A stretch of DNA of 64,000 nt, taken from contig JACDQD010000005.1 in the NCBI GenBank assembly GCA_019843655.1, positions 4,057,575 through 4,121,574 on the forward strand, written 5' to 3'. Within the stretch, counting starts at the first letter, position 1; each line of letters opens with the position of its first letter. The DNA is from Lethocerus indicus. Lineage: Eukaryota > Arthropoda > Insecta > Hemiptera > Belostomatidae. The position numbers and the translations under genes are program-made. Shown here piece by piece: positions 40,061 to 51,429 of the stretch. The notes under the pieces were generated by a model. That model saw nothing but the letters and a program-made list of their open reading frames with translations, ran no database searches and was not told where the DNA came from.

Positions 40061-43000
40061 GCACAACACCGAACACTGTTTCATAATTCGAGCCTTTCAA
40101 TCGATTAAGATCGATGATGGCCCGGTTGCGCACAGATCAATTTCAACAGAAACAATTGTACGGAACTTAAGAACAAGGAACAATCGATCTGTCCGATTTT
40201 CGCGTTTGTTTTTTTTAATGTAAAAAGATTCCTGACAGCAGAATCGGATAAGTAATTATAATTTTCTGCCTCGATCGAACTGGTGGAATGCCTGGCTAAT
40301 TATCATTGATATTACCACTGATAGTATGAATATTACGAAAACGTGTTGCTGAGGCAATATCGATTTCGAGATCGTGGTGTAAAGAATGTCACTGAAGACA
40401 TTATATTATATTTATGTGAGGTTTATTCTTATCGGAGAGCGCAACTACCTATGACCGAATGAAAGAGCAACGGGCGTTTTGAGTTATGGTTAGAAACTCA
40501 GAGTAGTCAACCCAGATATATCTGGTCCGCCCTCTGACACTCCTCCGTTAAAAAAAAAACTTACTCTTACTGTTGAATAATAAACGGTAAGCGGGTAAAT
40601 AACGGTCGGTTGGGTAACTAAACGGACAATGGTGTCGGCGGCCTCCGGTATTCACTGCAGTCTAAAACTCAGTTCCAGAGATTGTTCAGGAGGACGGTCA
40701 TTGAAACAAATGGCCCATGGGTTCTTCAATAATGCTTTATCTAGCCCACGATTAATATGGGGGAACAATTATGAATCGAATTATAATACGGATGTTAGTG
40801 GCCCGTTATCAGATTTATAATGGGTCGAAACTGTCCTCCCAAGACTTCCAAAGGTGAAAATGCATGAAATTACGCTATTAAAGTCGAAATTGGGGTGGTA
40901 ATTGTGCGGTTAACTGTGAACGTATTTACCACTAATAACTTTCATTCTTCGATGGAGAAATATTTCATTTTTCTTGCGATCTACGGCATTCAGGTAACGA
41001 CGTATCGTTTGAGGCGAAAACTGGTCCAAGGAGAGCACACAAATACAGGAACTGTTGACAGAGAAAACAAGTTGCGACACAAATCTTGTCTAGTGAATTA
41101 TGTAAGCAGAATGGAGAGCCAGGTTCTTGAAACGGTCTCACAGTTCCCCACCAGCACTTCCATTGTAAAGGCGGAAGGTTTTTATTGTCCGCATTTGTAG
41201 AATGTGGGAGGACGTACGCTTCCTCTGTCGTCCGAAATGTCGGTTGACTCCCCACGTAGATTACCTTTTCCCAATCCGCCCGTCGTTTCTCTTCAGAGAT
41301 GGCTAGGTTCGTATTTTACCGTTGCCACTCTAGTTATCGGTTGTCTCGTATAATTATGACTACGGGCAGTGGAATACTGTAAGTATGACCGCTCGGAAAG
41401 GGCGAAAACAAGATTGCTTTCACATCACGAAGAATATACCGCATAATGTATTGCCGAAGTCATTGTAAGGGCCAGAGCGGGTAACCTTCGTGACCGGGGT
41501 GACCTCCTTCGCAGCCTGCCGACCACCCGAGTGGAGCGTGTGCCTGATAACAGAGCACGGATCAGTCAGTGCTCATCTCTACAGGAGAAGCCTGTCAAAC
41601 CACTAGCAGTGAGTCTGCGGGGAAGAGCGAGAATGGGATCACGCGTTGCGGGAGAAAGGCTTTCTTCAAAGCGATCCACTACCTACGGACTACCTAGGTG
41701 GACTAACACACAGGTACCACACTGTGAGGTTTCTCTCACCGTCAGTAGGCAACGATGACAACTACAAGTGGGTTAGGGATAGGGTGCTATGATCGGAATC
41801 GAAGGAACCAACCATTATGAAGAGTAAATGAATTATTATAAATTTGATTTTTATGAACCAGACGCCAGGCAGTTTTGGACCTAAACAAAAATGTACGGGT
41901 AACGCGTATTTTATAGAAATCTTTTTAAATAGTATAGGGTATATTTTCAAAGAAATTTAAAGAGGAGTTACCAGCAGTTTACACTATGTTAAATTACAAC
42001 ACTTTTTATTCGGAACGATAACAGAGCGCCTAAAAGAGGTGCAAATGGGCGTGATATCCATTGAGAATCGGGACTGTGTGGATGGGCGTAGCTCTTGATT
42101 CATGGATGTCCCCAGCGAGCACAATGACTCACCCGCGGACCAAATTTATATTTAACCTTCTGTGAGAGAGGGCGTTCCAAAAGAGAAGTGAACTGCGGCC
42201 TCCCACACGGGGACAGCCCACGCGCACACCTCCGCCTCCGGGCCGGCTTAGCCCACACCGGTGTTAGTTAATACGGGGAACGGGCGCCACTATTTCTCGA
42301 CCGCGTCCTCAGTCTCCGTCCCTGGATCCGTTTCGGCGTGCAGCCTCCGTTCACGACCGCTTCATTACGCGGGATCGACCGCCCGTATGCCTCAAAGGGA
42401 TTGGCGGTCGAGCACATCTCACGGTGGCCCCGGTTGAGGGCAGATTGAATAAATTGAATTCCCAGAAGGAGAAACGGGAAATGGGAATTTAGCGTTCGCA
42501 CCAGGCCTCGATACGCCCCCTTACTCCCAGCTAGAAAGTACATCCTGTCTCCGCAGGCATGAACTTTGGGGGCCCCGTTCTGGAGCTGGAGCATGAACTG
42601 TACAGTAACATCCATTTAATCGACGTTCAGCTATTGAATGGGCCACCTGCCTATAGAGTAAGGCGTTACTTGACAAGCCATTTACATAACAAAAACATGT
42701 TAAGTCGAATGGTGCGCTCCTTTGAGACTTCGTGATGTGTTGGGATTTATTTATTAGGTGCTGCGCTAAGCCGAGAGCTACAAATTTATTCTACGTTGTA
42801 CAATGCACAATACATAATTATGATTTATAGAACAAGGTTTTAGAACAAATTCTAATTTATCGTTGCTAGTATGTAACAATTGAAATGGGTCAGATGTATT
42901 GATACGATGTATTTATTCATAAAATAAGATCACTGAAGAGGACAAAATCGAATATTTGCATATTATTCGTGACCTATAATATTATAAGACAACGAAATGA

Positions 43001-43490
43001 TGGCTGAGAAACCTACGGCTTAAAAGCATAATAGGATGCTGGTATTATTTCCAATGTGAAAAGTCCCGCCAACGTTAAGGCAGTAGTTTCACTGATATTA
43101 ACAACCCACAGGCCGCCGCTGTGCTGGAAAATAAGTAAACCATTCTGGAATGGAGTAGATCCGACCGCGACACAGCTCAGACCTCGGAGCGTATAAAACT
43201 AAATTACCGTAATAAGCTACATGAGTTTAGCGGATAAAATATTCAGGTCGGATGCCGATCTAAAAATAGCAATCCTGATGTGGTTTCGACATCTGAAAAA
43301 ACTTTCTCTGCAGGGGAGTGAACAAAATAAAATTTTACAGTACCAGAAAGAATGGTTCATATAAAGCAAACTCTGAACAACCCTGGTTAGAAAATTGATA
43401 GAAACAGATAATAAGACTCTCATTATTTTAGTTACTGAGCTTATTTTATTAGTTATTGAGGCTATTTTTATTTATTTAACATGCTCGTAT
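40061..43490. other. Non-coding region
   Basis: No recognised gene. A strong donor-like ACT|GTAAGTAT at about 41378 has no convincing exon before it. CpG-rich sequence at 42170-42610 holds a 115-codon minus-strand frame (42268-42615) whose first 30 codons (MDVTVQFMLQLQNGAPKV, then HACGDRMYFLAG) have C/G-ending, coding-like codon use and are followed by a GTAAGG donor-like word; I do not recognise it. Sequence at 41460-41760 is GC-richer with no known motif. Confidence 0.4.
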
Positions 43491-43493
43491 GAA

Positions 43494-43700
43494 TCAGGGC
43501 CTAGCGGTTAGCATTGTATCGGCCTGCTATTGTAGCTGATGTCCTTTGTTTCCGGCTGAAACCTGAAACTGTAGCGAGGATATCAGTGCCCGGGAGGGAG
43601 CGGGGAAGGATGTGTGTCATCGAGACGCCTCCGTCCCACATGCCGCTTCCTTACCCACAGTGCTCACATGAACAAACTGAGGGCGAAAGCTTCCCCAAAA
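43494..43700 (+). mobile_element. Decayed tRNA-derived SINE
   Basis: GGGCCTAGCGG at 43497-43507 matches the Pol III A box except for its first base, and the following GTTAGCATTG and CGGCCTGC are the D-arm and anticodon-arm words common in tRNA-headed animal SINEs. The B box is degraded: GGCTGAAACCTG (43554) resembles GGTTCGAAACC with one base lost, and the spacing is stretched to 57. A GC-richer body follows (GATATCAGTGCCCGGGAGGG, CACATGCCGCTTCC) to about 43700, set in AT-rich DNA. End and target duplication are not defined. Confidence 0.5.
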
Positions 43701-46700
43701 AATACTCATCTTATTCCAAATATCAACTTATATCTACAATAGGTTTCTGCCTAATGTTTTGACATCGAAGATCGTAGACATTTTTCTGAATTGTCCTGCG
43801 TAAGAAAATTATAAATATTGCCTGTAAATACACACTGGGACGTAGTTATAATTGACCAGGATAATCAAGATTGTTAAATTCAAATAAATTTAAACATAGA
43901 AACCGTCAGACGTTTAAACATCAGACCGGCACGACTATCAGGTTTTCTTAGTAACTACGAGGAAATCGAATGAAAACCAAAATAAGAGAAAGAAGCCTAA
44001 ATTATTCCAACGTAAGAAGAAATTAACGAAAATGCCCCGAGACCTTAAAGGTAGCGCCTAGCTGGCGCTGAGTCACAATAATGTCTGTGCACATTTACAA
44101 TTTAATTACCACTTATCCTCATTACAGAGTCGTACATCGTGTCCGTGTACAAGAAATTTATTTCGAGCCATGAATTTTACATTAGGCCCAACTAATAATT
44201 TGTATTATTATAGGCGGACTCCGTCGGGGTTTTTATATGAAGCCGTATTATGGGAACACCTACCAGGTGTTTTTTTAATATGTTGTTGAACCGCCGAAAC
44301 AGGTGATGGGGCTATTTCAAAACTCAATTTACACGGTATAAATGTTCTATAACCGATATCTATCTCTACTAAACTTGATCGAATAATTCGTTAACGCATA
44401 AGTGACTCATTCCCTTCAGATTGAAGTAATCTAGTATTAATGTAGTGCAACATTCCTACAGAGTTACATTATGTCCTGGACTGTTATTATAGTTGATTAA
44501 TATCATAAATTAATAATGGAGCCCAAATAATACACTCAATAGATACAAAACTACCTCAGTTCCGATCTTATGTGCTAGGTATGGTTATTGCATACCGCCA
44601 TTACAACACTCTTTAAATTCATTTGTTGAAACGATTCCGCTTGTTGAGTAGTTTGGTCAGTTATTTTCAGTTTAATAATGGGCAAATATTTAGTATTGGA
44701 AAGGATACATTTCTTACCATTTATAATAGTACTATACTATCTATAAATCGCACGCTACCTTCAGTCGTCTGATCGGCTATCTAATGTCAATATTCGAAAT
44801 AAATTTTGGTTCCTTTTTTCTCAATAACGAAAATAATTACCCTATTGTGATAATTTGAAAAACGGGAGTCGAGGGTCATTTCGTGCCGACATGTAAGGGA
44901 ATGGGGTCGCGGTCAGGTTTGAGCAATAGCACAGACAATGTATCGGAAATGGGTGCACCGATATCAGCGACGCGTGGAAGCCACCATCACTGTCGAAGGC
45001 AACCACCTGCGGCGATTCCCATCGCGATTCGCGTAATTAAAATTTGCCGCGGTGTAAATTCCTGTTTGAAAATTTTCCTAAGTACCCTGTTATTGCCCAG
45101 TCTTAATGTATGAGCCGAATATAACAGCCTCGGGCGTAATTCCCCACGAATGATCTACGTCGCTCATTTATTGAAATTTAAAAACAGATTTTAAACAACG
45201 AAGCGGAATCCACACTACAACTATTGAAAAAATAATAACAAGTGCGCCAAAGCGCCTATATGACTACAGAACAATTTAAGGGAAGTTGTGGAGGGAATCA
45301 TCCAGAAATACTATACATATATGAATTTAGATAATCTCGAGGATAGCTCTGGAAATTTTTAAGGCTGAAATGGGGGAAGCGCGAAGACGGTAGATATCGT
45401 CCAATAATTTCGTAATTGCGTAAAAAAATATTTCAGCTTTCTCGGTTATGTCTTTGTCGCTAATTAATTAATCGGCGAAAAGAGTTGAAATTAATGATGC
45501 CGTGGATTGTGCAACGGGCGGACCACATTGTCGGCCGCCACAATGGGCGAGGTGCGACATCTCCTCGGTGTCCTCAGCCGGGTCCCGGGCTGAACCACTT
45601 CCGCCGCTTGAAAATACAACCGAATTGACCGAACTCTCACGCAAATCATCAGGAACTGTGCCACCGCAGGACAATGGCACCGCTAAACACTTCCGCCGTC
45701 CTCCACTTATGTCCTGCCCCACCCACCCACCCTTACGTAGTAATTTCCCCGTCATCAGGGACGATCGCCAAGGGAACATCTTCCACGCTCAATTTCATGT
45801 TACTAAATCAATTTGCACTCCTCTAATCAAACAGGATGTAAAAACATCTACTTCTGTAGAAGAAATAATAAAATAATTAATACAGGACCGTTACCATGAC
45901 AACTGACGATTAAATGGCGATTGGCAAATTACGGTTAATTAAAAAGAATTAATTTCAGCCGATCACTGTTCATGTTATATACAAATTTATGCCTATAAAA
46001 ATCAATAGCGTTTCGAAAACTTGTATCAAGGAGCTCGTCTCAACAAAACGCGACGATTACACCGATAGGCGCGGTGTATCGTCATTTAAAGGAGTAATCA
46101 TCAATTTGCGTGAGATAATTTGCATAATTGGCATCTTGAGAAAATGGCTGAGGAAACATTCGCCGATGTACAATTAAATGATGGTTTCTCGGTTGCGTAT
46201 ACTCGGAGCTGCAAATAGTAACAAATGAGAGATTAAGCGGCGGCCTGTACGCCGCGGTTACGGCATACGCTCGGGTCTGTTAACGAAGCGAACGTTGCAA
46301 TATTACGCGAACGCCTGTAACGAGAGTTGAGTACGAGAAATTGATACTTCAAGGGCGTTTCAATTGAAGACAATAGGGCTCTCTCTCTCTACGCGTCCAG
46401 TTTCAAAGACGGGGCATCGGAGACGGACCGCAATGTATAAAGTTTCAGTGGGAAAGAAGCCCGAGCCGGAATGTTTGTTGTTCATCGGGCGGTTTCTTCT
46501 GCTTCTTCTTCTTCTTCTTATCCTCCTTCTGCCGGTTTTGTCTTGCCGGGGAACAGCCGTCTTGTTTGGGAAAATCCACGTGGAATGTAAGAAGCGGATT
46601 TCGAAACGGACTCCTTACCTAGGAATTTGTTGTCGGCCTTCTATGCGTCGTTTTCGAGTTTCTTAAAGTTTTTTAACTTTTCTAAACGACTATAGACTGA

Positions 46701-48650
46701 ATTCCGATCCCGGACGATAGACGATAGCGAAGTGACTCTTATATAGTTTTTTTTCTAATTCCATGGCCTTAAGAGTTCGGATTAAATATTTGCGACCGCA
46801 GGGCCTTAATTGGGGAATATTGTTTCGCTTTACCCCGCAAATGACAGATGAAACTAGAACAAATATTTTCGGATAGGCGAGTTCGATAATACGTCAGGAA
46901 GTATATTTAAATGGGGCACGATGACGAAATGTTTCATGAAGAAAAAAACATTTTCCTTATCCTACAAAATGAGAGAAAGTGCGAATGAGTGTTATGCGAC
47001 AGTCCGCTGCCTACGTGCCACTGTTGCTATGGCCGCTCGGGCTTCAACTGAGCTTACTCGGGATAATACACTTGTTCTATAGCTTCCTATTTAATATTGT
47101 TTAAAGTCGCCGAAGAGCTCATTCATTGTGTTTCTACTATCGAATTTCTACCTTGTTCCTTTCCATTTGGTACGCTGGTAGCACATATATGGACATTAAT
47201 GGACGACGCGTGGTGTCCTTGATTGGGGCACATTTCCTCCTCGTCTGCTTTCACTGCATTGCAGCGAATATTTCATACATTTTCTCTCTTCTATCTACCG
47301 AGGTGAGTGTACAGTTTATAGATTTACGTGTAAGGACTTTCGTTATTCTAAACTTACACTTTATTAATTCGTGCCTGTGAGTTTCATTAATAAAACAATA
47401 CAGGTCTTGCAGTAAAATTAGGTTTTTAAAGATATTTTTCGCTGTAATATGTACCGAGTAATTATTTTATCACGTTACATTATATCTGATTCAGATACAA
47501 CCAACGTTGTACGTAATGCGTCGCAAGACTATTTCTATCCTGTCGCAGTCTGACTAGCAGCTGGCAATAGTGCAGTGTTTTCAACATGCAAAATGAATAA
47601 TTATTAAAAAGACTAATTAGAACGCCACTTTCACTATCGCACATTGTGAGTACCTCGGCAACTCTATTGTTTCTAAGAAAGAATTCATCTAGACTAGAAT
47701 CAATCTGCAGCGCGTTATTGTTCTGCGCCTTATTTTACGCGACCTATAAAGAAGCAGATGTTCATTTCATTACATCACATGTGCCTAATGAGGTACAAGC
47801 CAGTGGATTACACCGGTCCGCATGTTTCGTTACACAATTGTAGGGCTTTCTCATTTTATTATCACTTATACCAAATACAATTTTTCGGCACCACGTAACA
47901 TGTAATTGTTATATTAAATCGGCTCAGGCGAGAAATTCATCTTTCGAGGGATATTACGAAATAACAAATAAAATCTGAACTCCTAAGCGTTACCATTCTC
48001 GTTTTTATACTGCTACTTTCTGTTCAAGTTCTATATATTTTAATGTCAATGTCGGTAGTGAGAACTAAAAGTACAACAATCCTGCACAAGTTGAAATGAA
48101 AGTTAACTTGTTCCTAACTAGTTCTGAAACCCTTAGTTTATAAATGTTCGCTACATTAATAATAAAGTAGATTGGGCCTGTGCAGGAACTTTTTAGAGAT
48201 GTGAACTGGTAGTATTCAGGGCGTCTATATATCAGTTACTTATAGTCGGTGGCCGCTAACGCGCTAAGCCCGGGGGCCCGCATCCGGGCAATTGAGGGTG
48301 ACTGAAGCCGGCGGGAGTCGGGCGGGTCGAGAGGACGACGGGGCTACCCTCGGGCGAGTGGACAATGCCCCCGCCGGCGGACGACACCGGCCCGCACCGG
48401 CCGACAGGATGCCACCACATAAGGAGAACAACGCCGCCGCCCCGACCAGTCTCAAACACTACACTATACCATAGCCCCACTCCACACTTCCTCCACTTGA
48501 TCCCCGGGCTCAGATAAACTGGCGACAGACCGGACACAACCGTCCTATCTGGGGCGTTTTCATCAAAATACCTCAAATCGGACCCCTTTTACTTTAAACT
48601 TTTCGTAGCAACCGTTTCGTAGCTCCTGCTCAGTCCCGGTTCTTAAATTG
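43701..48650. other. Non-coding region
   Basis: No recognised gene. Holds a CpG-rich patch at 45490-45760 open on both strands; a TTC microsatellite at 46494-46519; an open hydrophobic stretch at 47126-47302 ending at a strong donor-like GAG|GTGAGT (47302/47303); and a strongly GC-rich island at 48242-48480 with an internal GCCCGG/CCGGGC hairpin, about 170 bases before hairpin element M2. About 43760-44880 and 47380-48240 are AT-rich with nothing visible. Confidence 0.5.
46494..46519 (+). repeat. (TTC)n microsatellite
   Basis: About eight TTC units with one interruption (TTCTTCTGC then five uninterrupted units). It sits inside a stop-free plus frame where it would encode a leucine run, but that frame has no other protein-like sign. 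Confidence 0.95.
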
Positions 48651-48665
48651 AGCTTTCTAAATCTT

Positions 48666-48836
48666 GTTTAATATACCTGTTTTGTGGTCTGCGAGGGGTT
48701 GTAATACTGTAGGTTCGTAATGTTTCTGTCTCCTCTCGCTGGTTTGGTCTTTTGCTACGCTAGGTTTCGGCTGCTCGCCATCCGGTCTAGCAAAAGACCA
48801 AACCAGCGAGAGGAGACAGAAACATCACGAACCTAC
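48666..48836 (+). mobile_element. Hairpin element, copy M2 (near-perfect)
   Basis: The best copy of the family. A 43-base leader (GTTTAATATACCTGTTTTG, then TGGTCTGCGAGGGGTTG) is followed by a 49-bp arm (48709-48757), a 30-base loop containing GGTTTCGGCTGCTCGCCA, and a second 49-bp arm (48788-48836). The arms differ at one position (eleventh base). A perfect 15-bp direct repeat AGCTTTCTAAATCTT flanks the whole (48651-48665 and 48837-48851) and touches the end of the second arm exactly. The leader is on one side only, so the element is directional, unlike a standard MITE with symmetrical termini. There is no coding capacity and no A or B box. If transcribed it would form a long double-stranded RNA hairpin. 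Confidence 0.9.
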
Positions 48837-49355
48837 AGCTTTCTAAATCTTCGTTTCTATATATTTTTAATTATTAAAAATCAAAGAAGTAGATTCGGCC
48901 AACAAAAATCATTCCCAACCCTGGTATTTCGTAGGTACTCAAATCACAAAGTCAACAAGGTATAAAACATGGTAATCCGCGGAAAATGAAAGAAAATAAA
49001 ATGTCCTTCGCCTTTTCATACATTTTTACACGAAACAGGATATGTTATTGAGCTATTATTTCCGCAAATACACCACGCAGAAATTAAAATTACGCACGTT
49101 TGCTTTTATACCGGATAACCAGGGAAATTATTTACTAGCGGGGTAGTATATATTGTGTAATACGTGTGCTCAATTATTCGTTCAAAGGACAGACAGCCGA
49201 ACTATTGCTACAGTTTAGGACCAATAAAAGTGCCAGCGCCCCTGAAAATTGGCATGGGATCGTTGCTAATTCTGATTCACGCATGAATTTTTTCTCCTTG
49301 CCCAAGGTAATTCATTCTGTCGGGCATTTTTCTGCTTTAAGGTCGTCGTTTTAGC

Positions 49356-49810
49356 CTATAAATCAAGCCGCTCATCCGGTATATAGGGGCTCACATTAAC
49401 GTTCCTAAAAAATGAGGATTTACGATATTGCGTGACGTCGGGGTGCGTGAGTACGCTTCTGAGGCCTGAGAGGTTATTTCTTTCGGTAAGCGGGACAGTT
49501 TCGGAGATAGGATGGGTTTCGAATTGGCAAGTCGAAAGAGCGGCATTCGCGGCCCAGAGCTTATTTTGTAATCCCCAATTCTCGCTCTCTCTTTCCCCCG
49601 ATCGTATGCACAAGCGTGGCCTGCAGGACCATACTGGGAGTGCACCTGTGGGGGAAGTGGAAGAATCGGATCGCGTGCTGTCCGCTCTACCAGAACGAGA
49701 TTTTTCCCAATTTCCGTCCAAGTTCAATAGGGTGCTCCCTAACGAAGATTCCCAGGGAGGGGTCGAATTCCAAGATTAGGTGAAAGTAAATTATTTCAGA
49801 GGTTAATTTT
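49356..49810. other. CpG-rich stretch, open on both strands
   Basis: Plus frame 49432-49779 (115 codons) and minus frame 49356-49727 (123 codons) overlap almost completely. Neither contains a motif I recognise. Few stop codons are expected here because the sequence is GC-rich, so I do not call a gene. The dispersed repeat copy C follows directly. Confidence 0.4.
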
Positions 49811-49887
49811 AAAGAACCAGCCGCCGGGTAGTATGAGAGCAAAACTTTCACTGATGCCAACCTGACGAGAGAATGAACTAAAAAAAT
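49811..49887 (+). repeat. Dispersed short repeat, copy C
   Basis: The clearest copy: GAACCAGCCGCCGGGTAG, then TATGAGAGCAAAACTTTCAC, TGATGCC, TGACGAGAGAATGAACT and a seven-base A-run. A small hairpin GAGAG/CTTTC with loop CAAAA is conserved in copies B and C. Upstream, ATTCCCAGGGAGGGGT at about 49749 resembles a word upstream of copy A. The A-run suggests a retroposed 3' end. Confidence 0.8.
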
Positions 49888-51185
49888 TTACCCATAACAA
49901 CTACGCCCTTAAAAGAATTATAGCTGCCCAGCAAGTGGCATACACTAAATGGGTCCGTCTGAAACTCTTAGAATTCGGAACAAATGGACTAGGACACGCC
50001 GAACAGAATGGACTGAAACGAAAAATGACTCTTTCCCCGAGGATTCTTTACCATTTCGGTCGCCCATATTTCCCCGTCGGTTTTTTTTTTTATAGAGCCG
50101 TCCGAGTGTGACAAAAGCCCGGCAGCGGTACGGCCGCGTAACACACGAACAGCGCCAACTGTCGGGCACGCCTCCGCACTTACATAAGTTAACACACGGT
50201 GGGTGCACCTTTCTCTTCTACACCCGACGAGCCTTCTATTCCTCAAACGCCGCGGAGCCAATTTCAAACAAGGCACTGCTGCTGAATGGCTTGCAGAAGA
50301 AAAAGGGACAATTTACAAATTCTACCGTACATCATGTTTCGCCGTAACATGACCTGAACCGAGGTTATACCGCATTTTATAACTTCGGAAAGAAAGTTAC
50401 GCTGCATAACTTCAGAAAGAACTCGAGCAACTTGTGTCAAACCAATTTCCATCAGAAATGAAATTCTTTTTCTATCGCCTCGACGAGATGTTTTATTATC
50501 CGTTCCCGAACTGTTATTAGACCGTGAATGACTTTATGCCTTCAAATCAAATGAACATTAGAATTACTAATTAATTAATTAGAGCTTCTAATAGTCCCTG
50601 TACAGTAACCGAATGCAGCCGAAATTTAAAAATATACTCCATTGATTTAAATGTTTACGACGATTTTATTATTTAATGTAAATACTCGTTTTATATCCAA
50701 CGCTTCCTGACGAAAAATTTATAAAATAATCACATAAAAGTCTAATACAGTATTTATATATTAAGGAATCCCACAGTAACCGAGTTGTTGTAATTAGCTT
50801 TGCATTATTGCACAAGTTGAAAAAGGTTTGTTTTATCTTGGCATTTTCTCCTTCCGACCGGATAGAATATATCTTAAGTTGAAAAGGAAATATAACGTCA
50901 ATAAATAACGAAATCCCATAAAATCCATTCACAAGGCGTAACATGATGCAGCACGGTTTTGGCCCCTCGGAGCGTCATCAATACAGTTGTCATCGCGGGC
51001 CATAATTTAAAATTAAAAACGCTCATCCATCAAAGTCAAGACCATTCGCTCTGTCATTGGTCCGACATAATTTGTAGAGTTATCGGCTTGTCAAAAGAGA
51101 GACAAAGAATCAAGTTCCTGAACAGGGCGAGTGGAAAATCAAATCTCAAAAGGTTCCAGACGAGATTTCCATCAAATGATTCTTT
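49888..51185. other. Non-coding region upstream of LINE fragment
   Basis: No gene recognised. A short duplication is visible at about 50379-50419: TAACTTCGGAAAGAA and, 27 bases later, TAACTTCAGAAAGAA. The 51000-51180 segment may contain degraded LINE sequence upstream of the recognisable part, but no motif can be read. Confidence 0.5.
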
Positions 51186-51429
51186 CACGGGGTTGAACTG
51201 TGGGGTCAGATCAAAGCATCAAATATTGACAAAATATCGAAAATAACTATTCTAATATGTCTCCAACCTCACCCTACAAACAGATCTTGCAGTACCGTTC
51301 GTCCATGAGCTTGCCATACAGAGAAACATCCATACCCGAATTACAAACCAAGAAAGAAGGCCAAAAAGAAGCGGCCACATAATTTAAAGAAACCGGAAAA
51401 ATAGAAAAAGTAAATAATTAAAAAAAAAT
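51186..51429 (+). mobile_element. Second Jockey-like LINE, decayed 3' end
   Basis: Plus-strand remnant of the C-terminus of a Jockey-clade reverse-transcriptase protein. GVELWGQIKASNIDKIS (from 51189) corresponds to the YGIELWGSTETSNIARIQ block of the other fragment. After a small deletion and a frame change, YVSNLTLQTDLAVPF then VHELAIQRN and ERRPKRSGHII follow, with a stop at 51385-51387. The segment between AIQRN and RRPKR is shorter than in the other fragment, and a TGA lies just before the first block. An A-rich end at about 51419-51428 may be the remains of the tail after an unusually short 3' UTR. It differs from the 7276-8002 copy at many residues, so it is probably a different family or a much older copy. 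Confidence 0.85.

Noticed and set aside
45468..45876. Overlapping 124- and 103-codon frames as genes
   Set aside because: Both strands are open over the same GC-rich patch; neither translation is recognisable.
48242..48480. GC-rich island as an exon or SINE
   Set aside because: The tRNA-like word GTGGCCGCTAACG has no B box in range, and the frames are low-complexity Arg/Pro/Ala.
49840..49887. Hammerhead ribozyme in repeat copy C (CTGATG and GACGAGAG words)
   Set aside because: No stem II forms, the GAAA core is altered, and copies A and B do not keep the core.
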